From positions 3,720,001-3,784,000 of the forward strand of contig JABWDB010000008.1 of the NCBI GenBank assembly GCA_019614645.1: 64,000 bases of DNA. Reading direction: 5' to 3'. Positions 33,860 through 45,865 of this stretch are shown in pieces. Origin of the DNA: Stratiolaelaps scimitus (Eukaryota; Arthropoda; Arachnida; Mesostigmata; Laelapidae). Position 1 is the first letter of the stretch, and the number at the start of each line of letters is the position of its first letter. Both the position numbers and the translations under genes were made by a program. A model generated the notes under the pieces. The model was not told the origin of the DNA. It saw nothing but the letters and a program-made list of their open reading frames with translations, and ran no database searches.

Positions 33860-34049
33860 ATCGAATTGCGTAATAGCGAAGATATTATAGTTAGCTATCG
33901 GCAACTACACTGGTCAGACGGTCTGTTGGCTGGCCTACGAAGACCGGTACGGGAATACGAGGGCATTCAAGAACTTTTTGAGTATGTGTCGGCGGCGCAT
34001 ATATTGCAGCTGTTGGCCTGCTGCAAGCTCTTCGTACAGCCAGCCGAAG
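33860..34049 (+). CDS. Candidate internal exon, 63 codons, unknown product
   Basis: The donor CCGAAG|GTGAGTTTCG is very good. The acceptor proposed is caaatgtgccag before 33860; an ATG at 33827 in the same frame is an alternative start. The frame leaves in phase 1. The second half is helical and hydrophobic (Glu-Leu-Phe-Glu-Tyr, then Leu-Gln-Leu-Leu) with a Cys-Cys-Lys, and third positions there are mostly G or C. It faintly recalls the helix after the BTB fold, but too little is present to claim that. The frame stays open past the donor to 34369, so an unspliced reading is possible. Confidence 0.35.
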
Positions 34050-37000
34050 GTGAGTTTCGTTCGTTTGCGGTCTGCTGGCGATGGCTTTGTAGGCCGTATG
34101 GAAGGCGCATGACGGGGTGCTACTGCGGTGTACGAGGGCACTTGAGACATCGAGGTCTACCCAACTCGAACTCGTCCCGCGATATCCTCCGGTGTGTGAC
34201 GGCCACGTTTGCAGTCGCGGCAAGGACGGACGTGCCACGCCTCTGGAGAAGATCGTCGCTGCTGTTCTCAATTGCCTACCCCACCGGGTGGAGATACCTA
34301 TTGCTTCTGGATGCAGCCATAATGGCAGCGATACGCAAAAATTATGTCTGTACTGGAAGCTGCGTATAGTTACATTAGTTATTATGCTGTTATGTGCATA
34401 AAATTAGTTACGTTGTTATTTATAGTGAATATTTTTGTGTTTGAAGATCACTTGTGGTTGGCGAAATCAGTTACGCCCTACTTATTTTAATATGTCGAAC
34501 TCTTCCCATCTGACACCATCATCACTAGCGACCCATAGCGGTTTGGTTACCTGTCGCGTATTGCCGTTACCCGCACATCGACAGTCTCGACACCATTGAG
34601 TGTAAATACGCTCTCGCCCCACCATGTATTATAATACTAGATCGACTGTGTGTCCCGCTACGATCGAGTCGGGCTCGATTTTTCATTTGAACACTATACT
34701 ACCGCTCCCAGCATTACTGTCAAACGTGTAGTATTATACTAATGCCGTCGCGGTGCGAGGTGGGAATGACGAGGTAGCTAAGACACTACTACTAGTAGCA
34801 TACCTGACTGCCGCGTTCTTGTGTTGGATTTTTCTGATCGCCCTATCCAACAGCTCGAACAGCAGCAGCTCGGGCGCCCGAGCATGTCCTCACATTCTCC
34901 ATTTAGATATCAGCAGCAGCAGCAGCGATAGAGAGGCTGGCTGCTAGGCAGCTGCTTGCTGGGACAGCTGGCCAAAAGTGAACTGCGTGCTACCTCTGTG
35001 TGTGTATCTTTCTCTCTCGATCTCTCACGCACATACACACCCACAAGGTTTCGTATGAGCCAGCGTATGTTCGGAGTCTCACAAACGTACTATGTCTGCG
35101 TTGGCCCGCTTCAGAGCCTTGTTGTTGTTGTCGTTGTTGGACTCTTCGTTTATACGCGTCGCAGCGCTTTCTCTCCTGCTGTTTGGTTTGCTCATTCGTT
35201 TGCCTGCCAGACCGACAGATATCCGGCCCGCCTCTCGTTGTTGCGTGCTCTGAACGCGTTATTTACAAACCAACGAACAAACCAACCGACCCTGGCTCGC
35301 AGCGTCTCTGCGTCGACCACATCAAGACAGGCCAACCCAGCCACTCTGGCCCAGCCCCAAACGGTGGCGCGCTCTCATAGCCAAACTGTCGTCGAAACGG
35401 CGGGGTTGCTGCGCTCCTGTCGCCTCCGTTATTGCGGGCGAGAAGGCCGACCGAGTGGCAACGGGCCTCGAAGCGCTGCAAATGCTGCTAGTCGAAGGGG
35501 GCAACAAGGCTGGACGAGGGGTTCAGGGAAGAGGCTGCGCGGCTGTGGTCGCTAGCAACCGCCGGCGACTGAGTATCAGCTTCTGCTGCTGTGTCGATTC
35601 AACGATGCGGCGGCTGCTGCTGCGACGGCAGCGGAGTCGACAGCGACAACGACAACGTTATTGTCGCTTCCGCGTGCTACCTGGAGACCTCGCTGGGCGA
35701 GACTAGGACAAGGCCCACCTTCTATCGTCTTCTCCCTTTTTCCTGCGCGGGACTGCTATGCTTGGGGGAAGAGGCGCCGCGAACGTGTGGGTTCTGTCGA
35801 GGCGAGGGCCGCGCGAGCGACAACGCGGAGTTGAGCGCCGCTAGCAATGGGACCTTGAGGGCTCAACGAGAAGTATGTGTCTCTAAGCGTGGCCGTCGTC
35901 GCATATAGTGGTTTCAGGACACAAGAGCACAGTACCGCGGGCACTGGGCCAGCCAGCAGCACGACAACGGTGGTGGTGGCGGTGGTTGCGGTAGCGACGA
36001 CAACGAACCCCGTCGTTGCACTACGAAAGGCTCTAGGCCACAGTCGGCCTTTGCTCCCTTGCGATGCGATGACCAGGCAAACGGGTCGGAAGCGAATTCT
36101 TCATTGGGTGGAGGAGCTGCTAAACGCAGGCGCTGAAGCAGCATCAGCATTCGATGCTGCTGCAGCTGGCCGCCGCCGGCCCTCGACCGGTGGGATTATT
36201 GCGTCCATTGTTGAGGAGTGATAGGGGGCCCCGCTGCATGCCGAATAGGACAGAATGACGGTAGATTGGGGGAAGATCCACACAAAGGTCCCTGCCGGTG
36301 TCCAACGTTTGGAGGCATGGCATACAAGGGCTGGTGCTGCTTCGGCCGGTGGTTGGTTTAGGATAGAGATGACGAAAAGAGGATCCTGTCTGGCCCCTTC
36401 CTGCCTCGCCTTGTCTCGACCCAAACCGCCCCCAATTCTAAGGGGTAACCTATAGGAAATACGGGTAAGGTGGGAGGATGGCAGAGGATGGGGAATGCTC
36501 CCGCGTACTATTTGCGCACTGTCGCCGACCTGACACTGGTACCGAAGCCTGCGGAGCTGGAGTTCGGGGAGAAGCTCTCGTGGTGTTGGAGCAGAACAGA
36601 GCAGAGCAGACACCGCCGCCGCCGCCGTCAGCAGCTAGGAAAGACTCCAACAACGATAGGGCTTCTGTCGACTGCCTTCAGCTTCTGCGTGCTTTGCTGC
36701 TAGCTGCTCGGCTGGTATTCCTATATGCAGCTCAAATGAGGGGAACGGCAGCAGCAGTGGGAGGATAAGCGTCGTTCACACGTTGACTGGCTGGCTGGTA
36801 AGCAGGCGGGCTCGTTTTGTCCCCTTGGCCTGTTGGTCGGTCTCGCCGTACTTGCTCCCCGAGGCTTCCCTGCAACTGCAGCTTGCACACACACACGCCT
36901 GCTGCTGCCGCCACTGGTGTTGAGTCTGCTCGAGCTCTGGGTCGCTAGGTTCCTGCATGCTAGCTAGCCAGCCTGCTTGCTGCCGCCCTCACGTTTTTCT

Positions 37001-38802
37001 CCCCCTTCTGCTAGGGCCTGACTAGGCCGAGGGAAGCACTGGAATTTCCATATAGAGAAAAAGTTAGGGCGTCAGAGCAAGTGGGTTCCGAGGAGGGTGG
37101 GCGGTGGCTTCTCAGGAGGAACTCCTGCCTGGCAATGTCCTCTCCGGTGCTCCCGGCGTTCCGCTGGGGTTCCCGCCCCAACCTCGCCCCGCTCGGCTAC
37201 CAGCGACCCCCTCCCGCCAACGGGCTGGGAGAACCTAGCCGAGGCTAGGCAATGTGAGGCGCTCGAGAACGACGGCGGATGAAAACGCGAGAGGGTAGAG
37301 AAGGATCGGTTCATCCGTTGCTATGATCAATGGCACCTCCGTTTTAGCGCCAGCAACTCTGAAGCTCCATTCTCCCCTCTGGGTTTCTGCACAACGACGA
37401 CTGTCAAGGTGCCGAACCCGCATCGTTGTCCCCAACGTTAGGAGACCTGGCAGGGTCTTATTTGCCTCGTGCTGGATTGTTAGCCCTCAAGCTTTCTCGA
37501 CGTCTGCACTGCACCGTATCGTGCCACACGTCAGCATGCACATTGGAGCAGCGCAGCCGTTCGCGATATTCAGTTTCTGACCTGGCTCAATTCTCCTGCG
37601 TCGCTATATGCTTAGATGACGATACGATACTTCCTCACCGTCTGACACAAGACATTCGTTCTCGTCGACAAATCACTTAGCGACGCCACTCGTTGAGCTA
37701 TTCAATATCACTTTCAGTTCACAGAATGAGCGCTATTCCTTACAATGAATAATCGCGGGTGGCGGCGAACTCTACTAGATTGGGTGCGCTACCAGTGAAC
37801 TTCGAAATAGGTAGATAATTAAAGTGTATTGATGTTCGGACAATAGTTGATTACGAGGACGAGGCAACGAGGTGGTACACAGTAGTGGTAGTAGTAGAAA
37901 TACAAAACAAACTTTGCGGGATTCACTTAAGCGTTTACGTACAAACAGGGAGACGGTTGTCTATCTGAAAAATTGCAGTGTACATCCCCCGCAAAATTAA
38001 TTCAATTCATGAAGGGGTATATGAAGGCGCAGAGGTGCGCAGAGCACGCTCAGCAGAGGTGTACTCTGTGCGCGGGACGAAAAGACAGTAACTGGGCAGA
38101 GTATCAAGTTAGGATCACGACGATATTAGCGAGCCTTTAGCACATGCTGTGAAATTCTTTGCGCACTGCGGATTCTGAATCGGTTTTCCACTTCGTTTTT
38201 TCTATGTCCACTTTGCGGGGTTGACCTACAACTATATACATTAAACACGAGTGAACCGGATCACGAAAATATTATATCGATTTGCGAGAGAAAAAGACGA
38301 ACTCTCCCAATTATTATTGTGCTGAACGACTACAAAGTTTTCCATCACTTAGGGAAGCACCTAGCAGATGCCTCTCCTGCCATGCCTCGACTATACATAC
38401 AGCTTTCGGACATCTCTGCCCAAATCGCCATCGCGGCGTTCTCTGACCAACGCCAGCAATGCGCTTCGAGTGCAGTATCTCGATCCACTTTATCCCGTCC
38501 TATTGAGGTAGGGTATATCGACTTCATCCGTTGTCTCCGCGTGTAGATCCGGTGGTGAGTTTCCCCTACAGTTCTTCACCCTATAACGAAACATGTTGGA
38601 CTTTTGCTGGTGGGACGCAGAGCGAGACGGTTGGATTGCGTTGGGGTGTGATGGTGCGACATCATTATACGCTACGTGAGAACCCCAACCGGCACAGCAG
38701 GAAGAGAACCGATGAGTCGACACTAGTAACAATTGCATCAGTTCGCAGAAAGCCGGACGGGTCGGAGGACATTCCCTCTCGCTCGTCCTATTCCGCTCGC
38801 AG
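34050..38802. other. Unassigned GC-rich domain with many overlapping frames
   Basis: From 34.9 to 37.6 kb GC content is high and frames of 60 to 199 codons are open in most phases of both strands. The more protein-like ones are plus 35877-36221, minus 36101-36613 and, just before the next exon, plus 38319-38546 and 38531-38812. Good donors are few (GTG|GTGAGTTTCC near 38560). The strand cannot be decided. Confidence 0.4.
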
Positions 38803-38969
38803 CTCGGGGTGACAACCCTTCGGACGCCGCACTGCGCTCAGACACTGAGGGATACGAGGCAGGCCTAGCCTCGATGGCCAGCGAATACGCCTTTGGCGAC
38901 CTGCCTCACAACCTGCCTCGTCTATTCTGTCTCTTTGGTTTCGAGCAGCGAAGGTGGGCGAACGATGAG
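38803..38969 (+). CDS. Candidate internal exon, 55 codons, unknown product
   Basis: A long pyrimidine tract ending ctattccgctcgcag precedes 38803, and GATGAG|GTAGGTGATG follows 38969. The frame enters in phase 1, leaves in phase 0, and has about 65 percent G or C at third positions. The product is polar and acidic at first, then has a Leu/Phe/Cys hydrophobic stretch and a basic Arg-Arg-Trp. It pairs with 39222-39353: the 252-nt space between them drops to about 48 percent GC3, as expected of an intron, although it is free of stops. No family recognised. Confidence 0.4.
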
Positions 38970-39221
38970 GTAGGTGATGCACCTTATTCCTTTGCAGTGG
39001 GTCTATTCCGTGTCTCGCTCTCTATCTCCTCTCGGAGCGAATACGCACGTCGCGTTTGGGTGCCACAGCGAAGCACTACGTACTGCTGGGTACCTGCAGA
39101 AGCCACCCTCTGTCCCGGTCCTTCGTTCCCTGACGTCTTATTACCGTACGGCCTTCGTTACCGTGATACACACGACACTGCACCAGGCCACACATCGGGC
39201 AATGCACCGCCAGCACCTCAG

Positions 39222-39353
39222 ACCTTAGCGACGAACATGTTCATCGTCTATGACTATGACGGCATCGGCAACATTGAAGGCTCGCAGAGACAACGCGAAC
39301 ACGGACGTAGCTCTAGCGGCAGGGCAGTTTCGCTGTTTGAACATGTCAGTGCG
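39222..39353 (+). CDS. Candidate internal exon, 44 codons, unknown product
   Basis: Acceptor ccgccagcacctcag and donor AGTGCG|GTAAGTCAG enclose exactly 44 codons in phase 0-0, with about 61 percent G or C at third positions. The peptide starts hydrophobic (Met-Phe-Ile-Val-Tyr-Asp-Tyr-Asp), then becomes Gln/Arg/Ser-rich. It is phase-compatible with 38803-38969. If the intervening 252 nt are not spliced, the two form a single 183-codon exon (38803-39353), still bounded by the same strong sites. Confidence 0.4.
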
Positions 39354-40460
39354 GTAAGTCAGCCCAAACTGGATTTGCACAAGGCAACATATATTGCACG
39401 AGATAGAGAGAGAGAGAATTGATTGACTTGGATGGCAGTTGCAGAGCAGGCGGCAAGTGGAATAGAACGTAATACACAGCAAGGTGATAAATTAATATAT
39501 TCGGTGTATTTCTACGGTAATTAGTAATAATACTTGCAAGCTGGCCTACGAGGCTTAACTTTTCGTGCGACAATTATTGTAATAATAGCTTTCATTATTA
39601 CTATGTATACCCTTATCAAACGTCGCTAATATATGTTGATCTTTGTGCGCGAAGCCGCATAAAACGAATACATGCTAAATCCCACCATTATGTAGGTACA
39701 CATTAGGTGTGACAATAACATCAGTCGGATTACCTCGGGCGCTTTAATAGGCTAAATTCAGCGCAGACACACCGCATATATATGTAGCTTACTGGTGTAC
39801 ACTCTACTGCCCCAGCTACAACTTGTAATTCTGCGTTTGGACGCTGGTGATGGGAGTACAAAACGCTCGCTGACTTCCCTAGTCCGGCTAGGCGCTCGCC
39901 TGTCGACTCCTCTGAGTACGAGAATGGCGGACCGAGAGTCAGCGTGGATCGGCCCTGTTCCTGACTCGTTCGACAAGAGGGCTCCATGACGATGTCGTCG
40001 CTGCTGTCACGTTCTTGGACGAAGCGAACGAACGCTGCGACAACGATGACGAGCACGGCGACCACACAACTCGAGAGTATCAGCTGAAGGAGGCCCGGGA
40101 CTGGAGAGAAAGCTGGCAAGCAAGATATGTGGGGGGATTTACTTAAAATGGCTTTGAAGTGTCACAACGATGGCGGCAACGGCAAAAGAGACTCGCTGCC
40201 CCGTGGCTTCCCGAAAGCCCGAGAAGATCTCGGTTAGCGGCTGCTAGAGAGAGAGAGAGAAACGGCCAAGGTTCAAAATGGCTGGCTCGATTGCCGGCTC
40301 GGTTCGAGACTCCGGCTTGGCCCTGCTTCGGTCTGCCGTCGCCTAGATGCTTCCTGCCGGATACGTCATAGGGCAATAGTGGCGTACTCGCGTACTCTCG
40401 TCGTAAGCTCCCCTCCGCTATCGTTCGCCACCCGATTTTGCTTCTGTCGCCTCCGTCAGC
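39354..40460. other. No gene recognised
   Basis: AT-rich to 39780, then mixed. A minus frame at 39730-40119 (129 codons) begins with a hydrophobic Val/Leu stretch but lacks splice support. A GA run lies at 40246-40259. Confidence 0.4.
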
Positions 40461-40712
40461 ATGGCTAACACGAGAAAAACGAGAGCCGAGAGCGTGTTCC
40501 GAGATCGGAAGTGGAAGGTCGGCTGTGTCGACGGAGGGTTTGGCTTCACATTGAACCAGAACTCCGCAAGCAAGCCACTAGAGGGGACAGAGAGAGAGAG
40601 GGCGAACGAAAAACGCCCAGACGAGCTAGACGTGAGGAGGCAAAAAGCCCATAGCCCAACTTTGCGATGTCTTGGCTGTCTCTTAGCTCGGGCCCTGACA
40701 AAGGTGAAATAG
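40461..40712 (+). CDS. Candidate small ORF, 83 codons, highly charged
   Basis: ATG in an excellent context (cagcATGG) opens 83 codons to TAG. Two codons before the stop is ACAAAG|GTGAAA, a possible donor. The product is very rich in Arg, Lys and Glu, partly because of an AGAG repeat, with a Cys-Val-Asp-Gly-Gly-Phe-Gly segment near residue 22-28 and two Cys near the end. On the minus strand a strong acceptor (atttcacctttgtcag near 40700) leads into another open frame, so the strand is unsure. Confidence 0.3.
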   Translation: MANTRKTRAESVFRDRKWKVGCVDGGFGFTLNQNSASKPLEGTERERANEKRPDELDVRRQKAHSPTLRCLGCLLARALTKVK

Positions 40713-41978
40713 CGACGTTTTTGGCGATGTTCCGTTGTGGTTCAGGCAGCATTCGACGAATGCATGTACCGCCCGAGTCGCGACCCTGACCGACAGAGTG
40801 AGTTGCCAACAGCAAGCACAATATAGCACTTTGCCTAAAACGACGAGATTCCTGAAGACCCTCATGGTGGTCTCTGCGCCCAGCTCCGTATCGTTCGTGG
40901 CGTTTCCATAACATCCATGACGGGGATAAAGTTTGTATCTATCTAAGGCCCGTTTCGGAAGATGGACTCGGCGACATATCACAAGCGATGGTGGTTTGTA
41001 TGCGCCACAGCGGACGCTGCAGAGGCAAGGAGAAAACTAACTCGGACTTCAACACTCGGCCCTTGGATACAAAATGGAAAATACAACGCCACAAAAATGC
41101 ATTTGCTATGACACCTCATGATTAGCTGCCACAAATAGGAGACCGCCCCATGCGACCTATGCACAATATGCTGTCCCATGAACATGCACGTTGATAGTTA
41201 AGTATCTTGAATTTCTCCAAGAAAAAGAAAACACATGAACAATTTGGAAATAATGAAGGCTAATGAGACTCTTTGTTCGCCTTATGTGTGGCCGGTTATA
41301 GATGACGCAGTATCCCATCTCATTTCTGGGGAGCTGGCAATTAGGTAGGCTATGAGATTCTATGTTTACGTATTGTCACCCCCGTGATGGCCATCAACAA
41401 AACATTTGGTTGTTAACGCTGCTGTCAGCACCGCAGCGTCGATAGTTTCTACGTGACATTCTGGAGACGCTGCGGCGGCCGCGGCAGAGTTTTCTATGCG
41501 TTTTCCACCCGACGTACTTTCCTGGTGGAGGATGGAGGCGAAGTGTCACCGTCAGGGGAGGTTTGCTCTCGTTGGGTGGTCGTAGCAGCTCTATGGAGGG
41601 GAGGGATGCCACCCCGACGCCAAATGTAATTACTCTCAATGTTAGGGGTCCGAAAAGGGAACACTTGGCTATGCTGTGAGCGTTTCTGCTCAAGCTGTCC
41701 CGTGGCTGCAGTTGTAAAATCCCAGATCGAGAAGCATGGGAATAGGCCTTCGAACCTCGATTGTATGTTTGCGTTGAGGGGTAAGACTTCGATAATCCAA
41801 AGTGACGAGAATCGCTCAATGATGCAAGCCTAGGCTGATGCTTTTACGAGTGTGCGCATTTTGTTGTCAGCAGATATCATTTCGATTTCGTCGCAGGGGA
41901 GCCAGCAATTCATTTGTCCGCTTGTGTGAATGCTGCAGCTTCAATCCAGGGCTGGAGAACCCTTTGAGATTCACTTAC
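40713..41978. other. No gene recognised; possible LINE remnant
   Basis: A minus frame at 41394-41819 (141 codons) has no splice support. On the plus strand 41623-41676 encodes an 18-residue stretch resembling the start of a non-LTR retrotransposon endonuclease, followed by stops. Confidence 0.35.
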
Positions 41979-42095
41979 GGATCCAAACACATTTTTGGTC
42001 GACCTACTTTTCGGGCTGCCCTGCCAAGTCCATAATGACTGTGCGGTACTGAGGGCAGCGCTCGACTGCAAAATCCTACAGTAACGGATTGGACT
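41979..42095 (-). CDS. Candidate internal exon, 39 codons
   Basis: Acceptor cggccgcccattctccgcag (exon start 42095) is strong and GGATCC|GTAAGTG is a good donor (exon end 41979). The frame is open for 39 codons in phase 0-0, with Ser-rich, Trp-containing, basic content and one Cys. It lies inside a 101-codon open frame (41910-42215), so the boundaries rest on the splice sites alone. Its phase fits splicing to 13240-13404. Confidence 0.35.
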
Positions 42096-43481
42096 CTGCG
42101 GAGAATGGGCGGCCGTCGTCAGAAGGACGTCCCAGAGTGTGTGTGTGTATAAACATAGCCTAAACAGGTGGCTCGCACAATGGCTGGCTTCCTGCCCGGC
42201 GGCGACAGCCTTCATAGAGGATTCATAAACTGACTACCCAAGCAGTTTGTAAGTGTGCCATTGTTCACTTCAGGACACCTACACCCACAGTCGAATAGTT
42301 GTGGATTTGTTAAAGGCAAAGCCGAAAGAAGCTCTCTAGCAGACCAAGAAGATACCGGGCATAAGGGTCGGTTAACCAAGAACAAAACAGCACATATATA
42401 TATATATATATATCTAGCAGCACGTAAATGAGTCCAACTCATTTTTCAGTGAACTACATTCAAGATACGAATGTGCCTATATTGCATACTGTATTAAATT
42501 GTAGCGAAATGGCGATTTGAATTGGACTGAATTCGCGAAGCAAGTTTCGATTTTGTACGAAGAAACCCTTCCTTTTAGCTGTTTCCATGGTTGTTACGCT
42601 TAGCTCATGACGTCTAACTATAAACGATTAGAAACCATGATTTTGCTCCACTCACACGAGCGTGTACGCCTACACCAGAAGTTCACGCACTGTGCAGTCC
42701 AACTCCCCATCTCCGGCCTCGAGCTCTCCCTATCTCTGAGTGAGAACCAGCACTTAAATAGATTCTGGTGTTCGCTGGTCTGTCATCGATTCTTCATCCT
42801 TCTCCGTCTTACTGGGCTCGACAGGCGCTCTCGTCTTTCCGAATCACAGGTGCCTTATCCTCAGAACATTTGGCTCGCCTGAGTCTTCCTAGACAAGATG
42901 TAGAACAGAAGCGACGGCAACAACCGTCGCTATATATAGAGGGAGAAACTGATTCGAGAAAGCGATTCATCGATGCAAGAGTATGTAGTTGTTGTCGCTA
43001 TTGCCTGTCTGCCTGTATACCCTTCGTTGGCGTCTTTTAAGGCTTTCCATCCTGTGGCGCCATACTTCGTTGGCACAAAGCCTTGCATCGAACTTCGAGT
43101 GTCTCGTAGACTGCTATGGTTCGCGGGTAACGCCTAACTTAAAGCCAATAGCAGAGTCAAGTCACATCTGGCCATGGCGACTGTTAGCTGGTCCGACCTT
43201 GCAAGCCTTTCGTCGCCGTGATGCTGCCATGCATAGGGGAGCTAGACAGAAGACCAAACACCAAATCCCATATCATGTTCCGTCCATCGTCCGATTTGCT
43301 TCCAACAATCGATGTCCAAAGCGAGGGGAGCCGACGGGAGAGGTAGTACACGCGCGGCACATCTGGGGATCTGGACGAAGTAGACAAAAAAAATGTTGAC
43401 TGCCTATGGACGTACGGATGGATGCATGGACGCACGGCCTGAGTGAATGGACTGCTGGCAGGTGAACTGCTCCAGCTGTAG
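42096..43481. other. No gene recognised
   Basis: Frames up to 136 codons in plus orientation without splice pairs. One TA array. Confidence 0.4.
42393..42413. repeat. (TA)n microsatellite
   Basis: About 21 bp of TA. Confidence 0.9.
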
Positions 43482-43532
43482 CGTGATTCTTCGTACGCCT
43501 ATCGTCATAGCCGCTTCGCAGCCTTGCAACCG
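43482..43532 (+). CDS. Candidate 51-nt micro-exon
   Basis: Acceptor aactgctccagctgtag and donor CAACCG|GTGAGTCC bound exactly 17 codons in phase 0-0, a polar aromatic and Arg-containing peptide. Another acceptor-like site (cgcttcgcag) inside would leave 11 nt. Similar in type to 23489-23527; both could be chance. Confidence 0.25.
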
Positions 43533-45683
43533 GTGAGTCCTTCACTGTGGCATCTTCCCCTTACCTTATTCCTTCTGCTATTCCATTCCCAGACTGTTCC
43601 TTCTTTTGCTTGTTTTCTCCCTTCGGTCTTCGAACGTTTCTACCTCTTCGAGGTGTGAATTTCTCTGAGTTCCTTTCTCTTACCATCTCGTCGCGGAAGG
43701 ACCCAGTGGCTCTGTTCCGACCTGCTCGATTCGTCTCGTTCTCATCGTGCGTTGTGGCGTTGGTTATGTAATCATCACATCCTCCTGACGGCCTCGCCCC
43801 ATTCGACACAGTCATAGTCACACTCGCCGTGGGCGATTTCCGGGGGTTGGAGATCTCGCTCGGTCGGCGCATCTCCTAAAGCTGTTTTACTGTTGGCATG
43901 GTCGCTTTCCCCAATTCGGCATTTCCGTATTTTCGTATTTATTAGATCCCCGTCTTCATATTTCAATCTTCGACAAGTAGCGTTTGATCCGCATGTGCTT
44001 TTCCCTTATCTACATGCATGTCTATAATACATAGAGTAACAGACATGCGTGAGTGTCCACCTCATGGGAACACACCACGCCGAGATGATGCAACCTGTTT
44101 CGAACAATTCAAACCGTCCCGCCGCTGTCAACATTTTTGGATCGTTCCACCTTCACGTTCAGCATTAGGATCATGGGATCATCCGCTGACGATCGCTGGG
44201 GCTAGCTAAAATATTGTGCACGCGATTATTTGTATGGCGGTAAGCCTCATTCAATCTCTGTGTTCTTGACACACATGTACGTCAAACATACGTAAATCTA
44301 TTGACGCCGATGTCCTACAGCCGACCCGGGGCAGGTTTAATTGCGCTCTCATCGCATCTCGATTCGAGGAGATGAAGTTGACGCATGTTCGATACTTTTC
44401 GTCTTTTCATCGACTGTTTGCGCTGTTGTGCCTATGGGTTTGGCGTTCCATAGCATCGCTTTGGTTCCTTTGGTTCGCGCCTCCCGCCACGGGCGTAGTG
44501 CCACGGGAACGACGGCTGCTGCTAGGGTGGGGACACGTTCCGCTGTTCCCCTCCACTTCACTCCAGTTTATACACAGTAGGGCGTTGCGGGTCCTTTCGA
44601 TTTGCGCCCTACGCCCAGCGCCCCTGCTGGCATTGCCCGTTGCAGTGGCACCGCTCTCCTTCGCCGTGATGAGGCTACGGTAACTCCTCTCTGCTACTGC
44701 TGCTAATGCTGCTACTGCAGCTGTTGTATTGTTGCTTTCTTCCCCCTCTTCGCTGTCGCCCAGCACCCGGTCGCCTTGCATGGACAGGAAACTAAGTCTC
44801 TCGAAAGAGACCGATGAACGAGAGAGAGAGAGAGATGAAGAGAGCGAACGAGGCAACAAAGCCAAAAAGTGCCACGACTGCCAGATGTATACGCCGCCAC
44901 GCGGCAGGCGCCAGAGGCTATACTGGACCTGCCGCGCGGCGGCGTCGGCCGAACGCTGGCACGCATTCGCGCTGGTTGTACAGAGCTGAACGAGCTCTGT
45001 GCAGCTCTTTCTCCGACGCAGGGTGGCGGCAGACACGGGGGCGGGCAATGTTTTTGCATTTGCACGCTGCGGCATACAATACATGAGTCGCGGCAGGGTA
45101 CAGGGACAGGGGAGCTCTTGAGGCGGCGACAGACGAGGCCAGGCCGGCTCAGTACGAATATCGTCTCAGCATGTTATGTATGTATAATAGTCGTTTGCGT
45201 GTTCGAGTGGCAAGCGGCGATGTGAACGATTCTTCCAAGACGCAACGAGAAATTCCACTCGAGTGGGAGCAAGTCGCGAAAGAACAGTTGTCGTAGACGG
45301 TTGCCGTGTGTTATTTTAGTGGGGCGGGGCGCGCGATGGAGTGTTGGGTTCTGAATGGTGACTGATGACGGACACAATGCTTGTGCAAGGTCCGCAAATG
45401 CGGCGCAGGTTCTCATCGCCCGCTAGCACTAGCGCGACTGGGGTAGCGGAGTTTGCGGACGAGGTCGCTCCCAACGCTCGGGCTACTTCCTCGGTGTCAT
45501 GTACTTCAAACTCGTGCGCGCGACGACACACAACGGGAAAGAGACTCGAGTTTCAATCGACCACTTGAGAAGAGAGAGTAGAGAGGCGAGACAGAAACGG
45601 TGTGAAAGGAAATAGGGGTATACGTCAAATTCGGGCACAGCCAAGCGTTGAATTTCAATGGAAGTAATAATACTACAAAGTAA
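43533..45683. other. Unassigned
   Basis: CT-rich around 43560-43700. GC-rich 44400-45100, with a 225-codon minus frame (44407-45084) and three plus frames overlapping, all without donors. A GA run lies at 44819-44834. Confidence 0.4.
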
Positions 45684-45685
45684 TG

Positions 45686-45746
<61 letters not shown>
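45684..45746. repeat. (ATA)n microsatellite
   Basis: About 63 bp of ATA/AAT trinucleotide, the longest simple repeat in the window. Poly-Ile and poly-Tyr frames through it are artefacts. Confidence 0.97.
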
Positions 45747-45829
45747 GAAATATTATATGTCCCCCACCTTCTCTCATTGTCTCGCAGGACGCAGTATATT
45801 ATAGTAAACATTTTACGTTCCGACACGTA

Positions 45830-45862
<33 letters not shown>
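45830..45862. repeat. (TA)n microsatellite
   Basis: About 33 bp of TA, 84 bp after the ATA array. Confidence 0.95.

Positions 45863-45865
<3 letters not shown>

Noticed and set aside
33980..34049. Similarity of a helix to the segment after a BTB fold
   Set aside because: Only a loose Leu/Cys pattern over about 25 residues; the expected preceding beta and helix elements are absent.
40280..40325. B-box-like sequence ggttcgagac
   Set aside because: Spacing to the final cytosines is wrong and no cloverleaf can be drawn.
41910..42215. Minus frame resembling the C-terminal Cys/His segment of LINE reverse transcriptases
   Set aside because: The Cys and His spacing is incomplete, and a good acceptor and donor inside give a simpler exon reading.
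44407..45084. A 225-codon minus-strand open frame
   Set aside because: It crosses CT-type repeats and a GC-rich patch, with three overlapping plus frames and no donor or acceptor at its ends.
45684..45862. Poly-Ile and Tyr-Ile frames
   Set aside because: Direct translations of ATA and TA microsatellites.
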